From assembly GCF_028554725.1 (NCBI RefSeq), contig NC_071667.1:80204001-80268000 (forward strand): DNA of 64,000 nt, written 5' to 3'. Below are positions 12,826 to 25,010 of this stretch, one piece after another; position 1 is the first letter of the stretch, and each line of letters begins with the position of its first letter. The notes below the pieces were generated by a model, which saw only the letters and a list, made by a program, of their open reading frames with translations, did no database searches and was not told the origin of the DNA. The position numbers were made by a program, and so were the translations under genes. The DNA is from Zeugodacus cucurbitae (lineage: Eukaryota > Arthropoda > Insecta > Diptera > Tephritidae).

Positions 12826-13825
12826 AATCCAAACGTTTAGTATCCATAAGCTCGATAACCTTAACAAAATTTAAATAGCATATGAGATGAAAGGTTTTAA
12901 AATCAAGGCAAGTTTTAGGTTAAAGGAAATATGATTAATTTTCATTGTAAGGTATCAAATTTTGTACCATGTAGATCTTTATGTTCTTGAGCAGAATTAA
13001 CTTTTATTGTTACTTGATTTATACTCTGGTTTGCCATTTCATAATGAATAGACTTATTCTGAAAGAACGTTTGTTGTTAACAAAAAAATTTATGTGGTCG
13101 AAAGTCGGGCTTCTCGACTGGAATTCATTCGAGCCAGACGCGACGTCACTTGTCCGAAATACTAATATTTGGAAAGTGACATTTACTGCTTTCTATTACA
13201 AATCTTGAAGAATAAAAAAATATTATGATTATCATATCAATTACGTAATCCTATCACGAATAATTGTTGTAATATTTTATTTATAACTAATCTACAAAAA
13301 ATATTATTGAACTTTTTGGGTTTCACCTTCCCAAACAGAAAAGCAAAAATTCAAGTTTCAAAAATTCTATTGTGTAATTTTCGCTCTCAGATTCGAGATT
13401 ACATAATCAACTTAGAGTAATGTATGTTGCCGAACAGTACAAATACAGTGATGATTTTTTGTGTATTCCGCACAGGTAGATACATTTTTATACGAGCACA
13501 ACTAACACATAATCGGGGCACATAGGTGAAGATTCGTACTCGTATTTGTGAGCACATATGTATACAAACATAGTTACTTAAAAATGTGGGGATATATAAT
13601 TTTCAATTAGCGCTGCAATCAAGACAATTTGTAACGATCACTATGGAATTAAATGCATTCGTGCATAAATGCCGAAGTTATGACTTCATACACGGCACAG
13701 GCTGCGAAGCAAGTAATTAACTCTTGGATATACATATGTATATATCTACGCAGGTACTGTATATATATTATATAGACACACATGTATGCTTTTATCCTAT
13801 TTTTTCTCGTGTGACTCGGACTCAC

Positions 13826-14030
13826 CTGTATCGCTTGGTGTGATATTGCTCAGGCGATGCGATAGATAACCGCGTATATTCGAGACTACACGCTGTGGCG
13901 AATTCGGGCCACTGCCGATGGAGAAGCTACGCAGTTTGGAGAACAGTGCGGCCGATTCACCACTTGTGCCAGCACCACCATCAGCTGCACTGCCTGCAGC
14001 GGTATTATGGTTACCCTCGTTCGACGCCAC
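13826..14030 (-). CDS. ChAT: Choline acetyltransferase, first coding exon (partial gene)
   Basis: This is the N-terminal coding exon of the enzyme that makes acetylcholine from choline and acetyl-CoA in cholinergic neurons. The 68 complete codons read as a Gly/Ala/Ser-rich leader of about 27 residues, then ALFSKLRSFSIGSGPNSPQR and a segment ending in HRLSNITPSDT. I recognise this as the N-terminus of fly ChAT. The exon ends one base into a Gly codon at a strong donor (ACAG|GTGAGT; intron starts at 13825). Reading past the donor gives only eight more codons before a stop, so the splice is real. There is no ATG in frame anywhere in the exon. The first usable codon is GTG at 14030-14028, with A at -3 and G at +4, and an in-frame TAA lies 15 bases upstream. 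The catalytic carnitine/choline acyltransferase domain lies in later exons, left of the window. No other candidate gene explains this peptide. Confidence 0.9.
14028..14030 (-). promoter_or_regulatory. ChAT: Non-AUG (GTG) translation start of ChAT
   Basis: On the minus strand the order is TAA ACC CCA AAG ACA GTG GCG, so initiation must fall between the TAA and the conserved peptide. GTG sits in a good Kozak-like context (A at -3, G at +4). Non-AUG initiation has been reported for Drosophila ChAT, and the same solution appears here. An upstream spliced exon supplying an AUG is the only alternative, and it would need an acceptor inside the 15 bases after the TAA; none is evident. Confidence 0.75.
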
Positions 14031-15350
14031 TGTCTTTGGGGTTTAGTAGCGAGTTGCGAACTTGCTATTAATACTTTTTTTTGCGGGTACTAAATATTTT
14101 TTATAAGACTTTTTTGTTGTAATTTTATTAAATTTTTAATAAAGTAATATTAAATTATTTAATTTAAATATTTTTTTTCGAAATTTGAGTTCTCACAAAC
14201 ACCAGCGACAGAAAGTTGCTTTAAACCATGGACTCACTCCTTTGCGATTGATTGCAAAAAATATATTTTTTACTGGCTTTTACATCACCACTATTTCACT
14301 TGCTCCAAAAAATTTTAATTTTTCCAGGCTTAACCACTGCAGTTCACGTTAACAAAATTTGTTTCGAAATTTTTACACAAACAATTTCTCATGAATTTAA
14401 ATTGAAATAGGATTTCTTTAGTTAATTTTTATATTTTATGCTTCAAATTGTACACTTTTGTGAAAAATCCTGCACACACACACTTGAAAAGTTGGAGAAA
14501 AATGTTGCTAAACCAGACGACCACCGTGCATCGTCCAGGCCAGAGCAAAGGTAACTTCTATCTGGCAGCGCTCGCTTAACGCATACCCAACATGCCTATG
14601 TATACCTTGGCGCTGTGCGGTGCTGTTCTGCTGGAATTCCAGTGCCTGCGTGCGCTCCGAATGACAGCGAGCCAACCTATCAACCTGCCACCCACCCACT
14701 GGGGTTACTACCGCCCACCGTGTATCCAGTCAAGTTAGGCGACTTTCCAAGGAGCGCGCTCACTCACAAGCGAGCAGGTATATTCGTGGTATTTCCTGCA
14801 AATTACTTGCTTGGCTACTATATACCCGAGCCGTTAGTCTGTTGGTGTATGTGTCTTAAAGCTGACTTGCCATTCAGTTAGTTCAACGTTTTATTTGTGC
14901 GCTCTCTCTCTTTGCCTGCTGCGAGACATGCGCATCCTGGCGCTTAGCTTTTTTTCTACAACTTTTACTCAGAAGACTACTTGTGTGTGTGTGTTCGTGC
15001 GTCTGTGTGGGAACTTGCCATGCGTGCGTCCACCCAATTGGCTTGCTTTTGTGAGTCTGCTGCCGCTTTTCCCATACGCATTAAATGCGCCTGGTTGAGC
15101 ACATTCGAATTGGCATACGAGATTGCTCAGGTTGAGCGCTGTTTTTGTTGCCTGCACCCGCGCAGCCCGCAATCAGCCCACACTTTTGTCAAAAATATAT
15201 GTATATATCTATGGTTGGTTGATTGTATGGGTATGTTCTTACATGACTTGTATATTCTTACTTCATGGCGTTGGTGTTGATTATATCGAGGTTACGTGTG
15301 TGTGTGTTGTTGCAGCCACTAATGTGCTCATCAATGGGTGAATCCTGCTT
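14031..15350 (-). promoter_or_regulatory. Presumed 5' UTR and promoter region of the cholinergic locus
   Basis: This flank lies immediately upstream of the ChAT start. It passes from an AT-rich stretch (14,041-14,500, plausible 5' UTR) into a block clearly richer in G and C (about 14,500-15,300) with GT-rich runs near 14,980-15,010. No TATA box at a sensible distance and no recognisable coding sequence was found. Its role is inferred from position and base composition only, and the transcription start cannot be placed by eye. Confidence 0.4.
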
Positions 15351-16931
15351 CCTTCCATTTCATACAATTCACATTCGATGCGATTGAAACCGTCTCGATT
15401 TGATATATTTCCTTATATGCGCATGTTAATTGATTCGCATATGTGTATGTACATATGTATGTATGTATATGCTTGAATGTGGTAGCAATGTTGTTGTGAA
15501 TATAAACACATAAATATTTTGTTAGACACACATACAATCACACAAATGGCAATAAAAGACACATAATACGTGCTTGTGAACTTTTAACACTTTTTTATAA
15601 ATCTTCCATTTAATGATAGGAAAGTTTGGACTGAGGTTCCAAATCAGTGATTTCAAGCACTTGTAGAAGCTTTTCTGTAGCACTTAAGTTCTTATTATAA
15701 ATATTTGTATATAATTTCAGCTGCTTACATAAACTCATATGAAATTAATATATTTTTCCAAAGGTCCATACACCCTTACCTCAAGGCCCTCAGCACCCAC
15801 TTACTAGTACCGTCTTAAAGGTACACGCACGACTTATCAACACTTTCTTCATAGCTTACAAATATGGTGTAATAAAGCACTTAGCTTGCTTGCTTATCAG
15901 CATTTATGGTGACTACATAAGTATGTAATAAATGAAACAAGCGCTTGAAAACTATATATAAATCAACTTAACTCTATATATACTAAATAACCGTAATAAA
16001 CTTATCTCCTACAAACTTACCTCACACACATATATCCACATATGCATACATATATGTTATTCTAAGTATTTATTTTATTTCATTTTATTTGTGCTTTTTC
16101 CACTTGTCCACATGCGTCCAAGGACCGTGGTATCCCAGCGCCACGCTTGACCGTGACTCGCTTGCGTTTGTGGATTTTGCACAAATTGCACTACAAATGT
16201 CCCATAATTTGCCAATTCCGTTGTAATTTGTCACTTGAGCAGCGTTTGTGACAACATTTGTCATGATTAGATTTCCTTCTGGACGTTGTGATAAATGCTT
16301 GCTGAATTGCTGGCTATTGTATTTTAACAATTAGGTATCAATTCACAATTGTTTACTAATATACTGATTTATGTTGGCGTGAATTGCGTGAGCGAACAAG
16401 ACCGATTTTATATCTACATAAGTACATGGATATATATAGAGGAGCATGTTTATAGAGAGGGACAGCAAATAATAATTTTGTAGAATGGAACTTTAAAATA
16501 AAATTATAATTTAAAACAAACATATACTCTTGCTAGTAAAAAATTTAAAATGTCTTCTTACAGTAAATATACAGCAGCATTAGTCGCTATAAATTTGGAA
16601 TTATTTTGATAAAGGACATTGTATACATACGTTGATTATATGTGGCTTTCTTTTCACCAAAGTCTTTCATATTTAATTGAAATTATTATATTTTTTCGAG
16701 GTCTGGAAATAGTAAAAACATTTTTGTTTGGTTCGAGTGGTATTGAAAACATCTTATTTACGATATGTGATTCAATCAAATATCTATATTTTTTATCCAC
16801 GTCTGGAGAACACGATTTCTTGATGTGCTCTTTTCTTAAAACTATTTTATTTATTTTGAGTAACAAATTTCCACAGTTTTAACAAAATCAATATGAGTCC
16901 AACTGTCGGAGTTCGGACCACTAAGATATTT
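15351..16931. other. Upstream flank of ChAT, no gene found
   Basis: This is unique AT-rich sequence with short TATG/TGTA runs around 15,440-15,480 and a somewhat richer patch near 16,090-16,290. No homologous coding region, transposon end or RNA gene was recognised. It could hold distal regulatory sites of the cholinergic locus. Confidence 0.5.
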
Positions 16932-16934
16932 TTA

Positions 16935-17520
16935 GGGGGATCCCCTATTCTGGGTTCCAAAAAATCGATTTAAATGTTAATTCGAACCTATAACGAAATT
17001 TTCAAAGACTCTTGAAGATATAGCCGATTTATGGTGGAACGTAGGTAGGTTTTATACCCAAGAATTTGCTTCTCAAAACTTTAAACGCGAAACAATGTTT
17101 TTTCCGATCGGTTCCAAATATTAATACGTTGTTCTATACATATATAGCTATGGTATGAACTAGGATGAATCAAATCGGTGAAGATCTTTACTTTTCAACT
17201 TGATTTGGCGAAATGAATAATCCTAGTTCATACCAGAGGCAGACATGTACTCTTTCTAATCCCGTTGGATTTTTTGGTTTCAGATGTTCCAGTGAGCGGA
17301 AATCACATGAGCCGCCGAAAAGAAGTGCTTTTGTTTGAAAACAAAAAACAACAACAACAACAAAAAATTATGTAAAATTTTTTTCTTATTTTTTAAGTCT
17401 TCAAATAAATGTATGCAAAGTTACAACCCTAAAAAATAATTCATGTTCATTTACCACTACCCATTTTACATTTACCCATTGAAAATCGTCAAAATTTGAA
17501 ATCGAGAATGGGGGGTCCCC
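16935..17520. mobile_element. PIF/Harbinger-like MITE candidate
   Basis: The left end reads GGGGGATCCCCTATTCT and the right end, in reverse complement, GGGGACCCCCCATTCT. TTA is present on both outer sides (16932-16934 and 17521-17523). A TTA target duplication with G-rich termini fits the PIF/Harbinger superfamily. The 586-bp interior has no transposase. The ends match only imperfectly, so the call is moderate. Confidence 0.5.
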
Positions 17521-17523
17521 TTA

Positions 17524-19994
17524 ATAACAGCCCCTTGAGTACGTTTAATTTTCTTTTTCATAAATAAATATCATAAATAATTCATCAAATTAATCCAGTT
17601 ATCATTATCTACTGTTTGTTAGTAACTAAAATTAAGCCAGCATTGACAGAAATGGGAGAAAGTATGAGAAAATCGTTGAAAATTATTACTGAAAGTGCTT
17701 CATGAAATATGTATGAAAGTCCTCCAGGGTTAATTGCTTCGATGCAAATATTCTCGCCTTTTGTAAAACATTGTGGAAAGTCTTCGAGTTCCACGGTTAA
17801 TTGCCTCGATGCAGATATTATCGCCATTGTGGAAAAAACGGCAAGGAAAAACACCAGATACGGTCTTTTAAAACATATGAAATTATTTAAAAATTTATAA
17901 TTCTTATTTTAGTCTTTAAAAGAAAGATAATTTATAGGAAAAATCATAATCAGTTAAGTTGCATTCTGGGTAAGCTAAATCTTTAAATTATTAGTGAAAT
18001 AAGTCAAAAGGTTCCGAATTTTCATTACAATTTCTCAATTGCTTTCAAACTTGAAATTTAAAACTTCCTTTTTTAACTATTTTTAGTTGTTACCAACCGA
18101 TAGATCACATCAAAATGACGTGAATAGAACTTATTGTATTTAACTCCTCCGCTAAAATCCTTGGTTTACCTTGTTATTTTGAAATGAGTCAGAGTTTAGA
18201 GCTAGAATAATGTAATCTGATGGATGTCAGCTTTTTGGAACCCAGTGAGCTAAAGTGGTCTTAGCTATTGTCTGAGATTTCTTTCTCAAGCCTAAGAAAA
18301 TCAATGCATTCATTATATGGGGGATGTGATCGGTCATGAAACTATAAACTATTTCTTTGACCAAGCTTCAGATTCACAAAAATAGGCATAATGCCTACTT
18401 TGAATGTTGAGTGCTTCCATAGTCTTCAGGCGTCTGTATTTCTACATGCATTCGGTGGCTTATCTAGATCCTTCATAGACAAACAATATATCATCCGCTG
18501 ACTGAGTGAACTTTTGTCTTAAAAGCTCCCTTGTTAATAAATGCTTCTTATATTGAAAATTTGCTGTTTAATAATATATTATATTCATAAATAAACTTAA
18601 GAGTATATAAAGCAAGATTCACCACTACGTGCAACATCTTAGACCATCATATTACCGTTCTCCCTTGTATTGAGTAACACAAATAAACTGTTGTAACTTT
18701 GTCTGTGAAACAAACAACTTAATTTATGTTTCCATGAAAAAAAAACTGTTTATAATATATAGTACATATATTATCATATCTACATCTACATATATATGTA
18801 ACTACTCATATACATACTATGTAGATTAAAAATGTATTCACTTGAGCCCAGCATGAATGTGCATTTGCTTATCGCTACCGAAAAATTGGATCGATATCCA
18901 AAGGACATTCATTCCAGTCTTGAGCCTTTTGAACAAGAGCACTCACAAAAGCGAAAATATTTTCACAAGTTTGTAGCTTGCATACGCTCGTCTTGGTCAG
19001 GTGGTGCTGTTCACACACACACATACATACACATACTCGTAAATACATGACCACATATGAGTGTTGTGAGTGAGGATACGTGTGTGGGGTGACGTCTGTG
19101 GAAAGAAGTGTGGCATGGCAAGTGGCCGACATTTGGCTAAGCGTTTTATACGTTTTTAGCCATTTAACTTGAAGTGAAAAAAACAAGGTTGTTGTTGTTG
19201 TTTTTTTTTACAAATTACAGGTCATAGCAATGAATTTCTGAAGTATGCTTGTGAGTGTAAGAAATGTAGAAAATATGGTTCAAAGAAAATGCTTAGCTAA
19301 CATGCAAGTAGAGCAAGAAAATAGTAAAGATTCGTAAAATTAGGTGAACACAAGTCCTTATTTGTGTGTGTGTATGTGTGTGCTTCTGATATTATTTTCA
19401 AAAGCTCTCAATTATATTTTGATTATAGACTTAGAAAATTAGAGCCACAAGGTAATTTTTGGAATAGAGAATTAAGCACAAATTATATGATTTGCATTTA
19501 TGAGCTGAACCGAAACTTAATTCAAATATATTTTATAATACAAAGGATTAATCGGAATATAATATTTAAATAAAATAAGTATTTGACCATAAATTCATAA
19601 ATGAGAGCAATTTCACTTCATTAAAGTTATAGATTTTTTTTTGCTCACAACAATAGAGGGACTTAGTCCTAACAGAAAATACATTTTATCTTCAGTATCC
19701 AATTTGAATGATAATGCTCGTATTTGAGTCATATTACACGATGCCTTAATTTTTTTTAAGTGTTTGCTTTGATATTTAGATCTCGCTAATTACATACTAA
19801 TAATCCCATAAATAAGTAACTTTATAAGAAAGATCGTTTGTGCAAACAGATCTCTACAAATATTTAGTTGGGTTAATGTTGACACAAATGTCCAAGATCG
19901 AAATAAAAAAAAAAATCGATTTCATCGACCAGTGCTTGACCCTAGAGACATCTATTGGAAAACGGCCGATTTCTTTCATTCTCGCCACTAAGCT
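17524..19994. other. No supportable gene; small duplicated segment at 17,728-17,825
   Basis: Mostly AT-rich unique DNA. A 31-base segment is repeated at 17,728-17,758 and 17,795-17,825 with three differences (see findings). A minus-strand open frame around it begins with a signal-peptide-like stretch, but the ATG that would start it is out of frame by one base. The 18,830-19,150 patch is richer in GC, with a CA-repeat near 19,010, and has no recognisable product. Confidence 0.4.
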
Positions 19995-20290
19995 GCATTA
20001 TGTCCCAGATTTTACGTTCACTTAATTTGGCTAAGATATCTCACATATTAACCGATAAAAACGGTATAAAGTCTAACGGGAGTTTGAAAATTCTTATACG
20101 ACGTATATGAGGGCTAGAGAAAGTATTGGCCTAATTTTACCCATTATTGGCACAGAGGCACCATCTCATAAGAAACACATGTCCTTTGAATTCCTTTACA
20201 ATATCTGAGAGATTTAACGATATTTTCGATAAAAAATTAGCCACAGGCTTTGTGGTCCTCATGTTCGATAACTGTGCGCTTGAGAATATT
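19995..20290 (-). mobile_element. DINE-like repeat fragment
   Basis: The stretch from GTATATGAGGGCTAGAG (20,105) through the CACAGAGGCAC and GATAAAAAATTAGCC blocks matches, in order, the copy at 32,293-32,843 (same strand). Terminal hairpins are absent, so it is a truncated copy. Confidence 0.6.
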
Positions 20291-22528
20291 AATAGTCTGA
20301 TTTCGGAAAGTATTAGAAAGTTGACAAAACCTTTAATTAAGTAACCTAAAAAATACTTGACCGCTTTTAAATCATTAACAACAACACCACCAAAGGACTT
20401 CAAAACACACAAATTGAATAATTCTCTTCGTCGACACAGGAGGAACAAAGAACGCATCAAACGCCAACACAAAACCACTAAGATAATTAGTAATTTGCTT
20501 AATTGAAATTGTATTTATATTCTATAAGAAACCGTTAACGACCAGCAGTTATCACGTCGTAGCATTCATGTACCTCCGAGGAGACCACAATTAACTTAAA
20601 CCGCACAATAGGCATAGCCTATAAGGAGCAAGCAAGCATATTGCTGTGGCGCAACGGTTGCGACGCACTGGTGGCTAAGAAAAACCAGAAGACATACAAA
20701 CACACACAAAATCCATATTTTTAAGCGCTATGAAACTGCAAAGGTGTCTGATTTTGACATCGTGCATTGGGCAGGCAATTCCTGGAAGTGGGAATTCACA
20801 TTTCACTGCGATGGAAACCACCACAGGAATATATATCCTTCACCAACAGCGCTGCAATTCTAATTTAACTGTGTTTATTTTCAATTATAATTTTCCTGTT
20901 GGCAAGCCACAACGGCAGAAACAAGCAGCCTGGCATCGCCAACAGAGTCTTGGCACATCAACCAAAATGCGCTGGCAAGTTCATCGCTATATTTAATAAA
21001 GTGTAACGGGTATCGTCAGGCATTCTGGCAAGACTGGCAAAACCACTGCGTCTCAAGGAATTTTCCTTAACCACGGTGCGCCTCAATCAATCCATTTGCT
21101 GTAACCAAGGCATAACAGCGTTGAAACAAAACCGTTAAGACAGCATGTAACAAATAAACACAAAAATCTGAGTGTGGGTGCGGCGGACGGTGGACGGTGA
21201 ATGAGGTGACGTCGTCTAGAAGGAGCACGAACCAACCGCCGAGTGGGTGGAAGGTGAACAAGGTGAGCTGTTCTGGTTAAAGCGCGCCTTTTGGCAATTA
21301 ACGTTATAAACTGATGAGTTTGCCGCCCCGTCGCATGTCTTCAACCCGCTGCGCTCCCTTTCCTTCCACGGCAAATACTACGTCGTTTGTATTGTTTCTT
21401 TGGCTGCAAAATTTTCTTACAACCCTCTGTGTGTGTTTGTGCTTTTATTGCGTGTTTTCACCTTTCACGCTGCGCACATCAACTGATGCATATATACGTG
21501 TACACAATTCACTCATACCGTTACAATTTTACGTTGTAACTATATACAATAACAACGGTATTATCGCGACGGTCGAAAAAGCAAACATTCGAATTCACGA
21601 AAAATCGATTTTCACGAAATTAGAGTTCTTTCCATTCGCGGTTTGTGTGTTTATATGTATGTATATACAGAGCTATGTATGTATGTATGTGCCTGCCTGT
21701 GTGTGAGCAGTTTGCTATTAAACTCGTATAGGGTTGAAGGTTTCACGTCAGGTAGTTCACGCCTGATATTTCGATACAAAAAAAAAAAAAGAATTCCATG
21801 TCAACTCAATGTTTGGTGGGGGTAGGTGTGTTTTGCTGGCTAATGCCTGTGGATAGGTGTGCTTAGATTATACTATGTAATCTGTTTATTTTTAGCATTG
21901 AGCAAATATACATGCATGTGCGTTGAAGTAAGTAGATATATACTATATTTGCATATTTATTTTCGTTTTTGCAACGCTATAGGAAAATATTTGCATTTCT
22001 ATTTGTTTACCCATACGCTAGCGATTGTTTTTTGTAATAACTATTTTTTAGTAAACTCAACTTCTCGATAACTGGCGATTTTCTCAACTTTATTTGGTTG
22101 GCAGGTTGGTTGCAATTCAATTCGGATTTTATATTTTGTTGCGTAGACTTTCTAACGGCATTTATTTAAATTGGTGAAAAGTAAAAATATATGTACCCCG
22201 ATTACTGGTGTTTTCATGCAGCAACGTTAAACTAAGCATACTGGATTGTAATGCTGTAAAATGCTCATGAAGTACACTGGTAAACATTATTTTTGTCACA
22301 CGAACTTTGTAATGGTGATAAATCCCCATTATCAATATACAATATGTCAAGAATGAGTTTACACATTACAAATAAACAAACTTTGTAACTTTCCGCAGCA
22401 AAATATATTGCTTTTTACTACAGTTTAACGTTTTTTTTGACAGTTACTGTTAACTATTATTCGAAATGATATTTAAAATGAATTTGAGAATTATTTGGTG
22501 ATTCCTTTTTTTATTTTTTCGTGTATAG
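20291..22528. other. Non-coding stretch with a GC-elevated block
   Basis: From about 20,580 to 21,480 the base composition is clearly less AT-rich than the surroundings, with a palindrome-like CGCAACGGTTGCG at 20,650. The open frames here are short and match nothing I know. Near 21,655-21,690 there is a TATG-type simple repeat. A regulatory block is possible but unproven. Confidence 0.4.
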
Positions 22529-22940
22529 GTTAGGTTATTTTAGGTTACTCTGGTAGGCTAAAACGCCACACATAGACCAGTTTTGGTCCTTTGTGATACC
22601 AGATGGAGTGCCGTTACTTAGTTAATGAGGAGTAATCATCCTTTAGGATGCCAGCACTTGTTGCGAATTTCAAAAGGTTTTGTGGCTTCACCAGCGAAAT
22701 CTCTTCCATATTAACGTAATGTGTAGCCCCCAAATGCTGAAGCCGTTGTCTTGATAATGCAGAACATTCACAGAAGAAGTGCACCATTGTTTCTATGGTG
22801 CCTTGCTCTTGACATTTCCTGCAGTCTTCACGATCTATCTGCCCCATCTTGTAGGCGTGCGCCGCCACAAGACAGTGACCAGTGAGTACGCCGACCATAT
22901 TCCTACATTTGCTTCTATCGAGCGGCAATAGAAATTTCGT
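22529..22940 (-). mobile_element. 5'-truncated non-LTR retrotransposon, 3' end only
   Basis: On the minus strand, 22,928-22,614 encode a peptide with LTGHCLVAAHAYKMG, then CRKCQEQGTIETMVHFFCEC and LSRQRLQHLG. This is the Cys/His-rich tail that ends the reverse-transcriptase/RNase H polyprotein of I/LOA/Jockey-type elements. It is followed by a short 3' UTR ending in AACCTAACC-type repeats near 22,530, typical of such 3' ends. Everything upstream of the tail is missing, the usual result of incomplete reverse transcription. No function remains. Confidence 0.8.
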
Positions 22941-24114
22941 GTACTTCGTGTATAAAATACCGAAAGTTACCTTTTTAAAATTTCCGGCAAAATGTTATCA
23001 GAAATGTTTTCGGTAGCACTCGACAGAGTGTATAATGTGTAAAATCGAGCTGAAAATGAGGAAATTCTAGAACCATAGCGATGAAAAGCTCCTAAATCAT
23101 TAATTATGTAAAACTTGACGAAGAGCCCTAATCATACGAATTTGTTCAACGAAGAGTGCAATAATCAAGTTTCTCATGAAGCTGTGCCCCAGTGCTAGTT
23201 GATTATAGTTGAAGACTTAAAAAAGTCTTTCCAGAATATTCACGAAAACCATAAGTCTTGTTTTTATATTAAGCAATAATTTACCTAAATGTAGCCTGTA
23301 CTTTTCAATAAAATATATTTTTGAAACCTCAATATTTTTACTAATTAATAGTGTCCGAACGATTAATCGGCATCGGTCAAAAATAGGGCATCGGACGGAT
23401 TCATGATTCTAATCGGATGTAGATAGTGGGATTTAGGTCACATTTAATTCTTCCAGAATCCTTTCAAGGAATTATTTAAAAAAAAACTCATTAAAAAATT
23501 TATTTAAACACACAAATGTATATCACTGAAATAATTTTTTTTCTAATTATTATTATATTATTTAATACTCTTATTTATATAATTTGATATTATGAATGAA
23601 GTAACAGTATTGTTTAACCTAAAAATAAAAATAGATTAAATATACGATTTCCAAGCCTCACAAAGTACAAATTATATTTATAATTTTCCAGTGCACTCCT
23701 CTTCAATTAAAAATTAATTAAAAAAAAAAGTTTAACACATTTCACGTTGAAAATGCACAATTAATTAAAACGTTTTAAATTGCACTGATTTTGAGTGAGT
23801 GGTGTCCTATCCACACGCCCTTGAATGAAATATTCAGCTTTTACCCAGAATATGCATATTACTGTAAACGCTTTTTCATGTAACCTGTCATAGGATATGT
23901 CTCTGGCATTGATACCAAATTGACGCTGCCATCTCAGACAAACTGTGCACTGAACTCGATTGCATAATTTAACGGGTTTGAAGCCAACCATACGCACGTG
24001 TGTGTATTTGTTTTGCTTTTGCTAATAATTTTGTAGAAATAAATTTAAAGTAACTTTTTGATTTCCTTTGGAAGGTTTATACAACAAATTTCCGTTTTCA
24101 ACATTTGTTAATTT
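22941..24114. other. No gene or element recognised
   Basis: AT-rich sequence with only short open frames. A small CG-containing patch at 23,350-23,420 contains repeated ATCGG motifs. Nothing supportable was found. Confidence 0.4.
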
Positions 24115-25010
24115 TTATACTCTCGCAACAAAAGTTGCTAAGAGATATTAACCACGCCCACCCCCCATACAAAGGTTAGGTTGAAAATTACTAAAAGTGA
24201 GTTAACTCACTAACGAAAAACGCCAGAAACACTAAATTTTACAGAAGAATTTGCAGAAGGAAGCAGCACTCAGATTTATTTACAAAATGAAAAATGGACT
24301 TGACATCGCCCACTTATGGGTCAAAAACCATATCTCAGGAACTACTTGACCGATTCGAATGAAATTCGGTATATAATAATTTCTTGACACCCTGATAACG
24401 CGGAAGGAAAATGGGCGAAATCGGTTCACAACCACGACTATTTTCCATATAACTCAATTTTGAATTCCATTTTATTCCTTTACTTTATAATGTATACATA
24501 AGAAACCAATGAAGATAGCGGAATGAAACTTTACACAAATACAGTATATGATCTGTGGCAACACTTGTGAAAAAATTGTCGAAAACTGACTATAACGTTT
24601 CAATGCCCAGATATCGAACATGATGAACTCAGCGCCTAAGGGTAAATTTTAACCGAAAATATTTGTAAATCTCTCAGATAATTTAATGTAATTCAGAGGA
24701 AATTGTTTTCTTCTAATAGTGTGTCTCTGTTCCAAAAAATATTAAAATCGGGTCATAACATCTCCTAGCCCCATATACCTAATTATAGGTTTTTCAAAAA
24801 TACGATGGGTTTTATTCCGCATATATGTATTGGTTAATATGTGAGATATCTTAGCAAAATTAAATGAGCGTATAATCTTGGATATTGTGTACCTTGCAGG
24901 TGAAAATGAATGAAATCGGTTCAGGAATTACCTCAGTCGTCATATACATATATGACGATTTTCGTTATTCTATTAAACTTTATGCCGAATTTATGGGTAA
25001 ATTTAACATA
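24115..25010 (+). mobile_element. DINE-like repeat, left terminus kept, right end lost
   Basis: It begins with TATACTCTCGCAAC, AAAA, GTTGCTAAGAGA, the left hairpin of the family, then jumps directly to the ACCACGCCCACC block. The microsatellite part has therefore been deleted. The internal blocks follow the same order as in the full copies, but the terminal GTTCGGTTGCACCCGAAC hairpin is absent. Confidence 0.75.

Larger units (their letters stand above)
1..13825 (-). other. Left-running first intron of ChAT (partial); no VAChT seen
   Basis: Everything left of the ChAT donor should be intron 1, which continues beyond position 1. In Drosophila the vesicular acetylcholine transporter gene is nested in this intron. 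I found no open frame of the expected size or with transporter-like membrane segments, so it should lie further left if it is conserved. What is seen is transposon debris (2,992-3,683; 5,256-5,995; 7,914-8,365; 9,650-10,390; 12,429-12,825). Between these are unique stretches with slightly higher GC (1,370-2,030; 4,180-5,060; 6,640-7,000; 8,450-9,300), which are the best places to look for neuronal enhancers. The rest is AT-rich with short simple repeats. Confidence 0.6.

Noticed and set aside
16085..16330. 81-codon minus-strand open frame upstream of ChAT
   Set aside because: It begins at TTG, has no signal peptide or known motif, and no splice or promoter context supports it.
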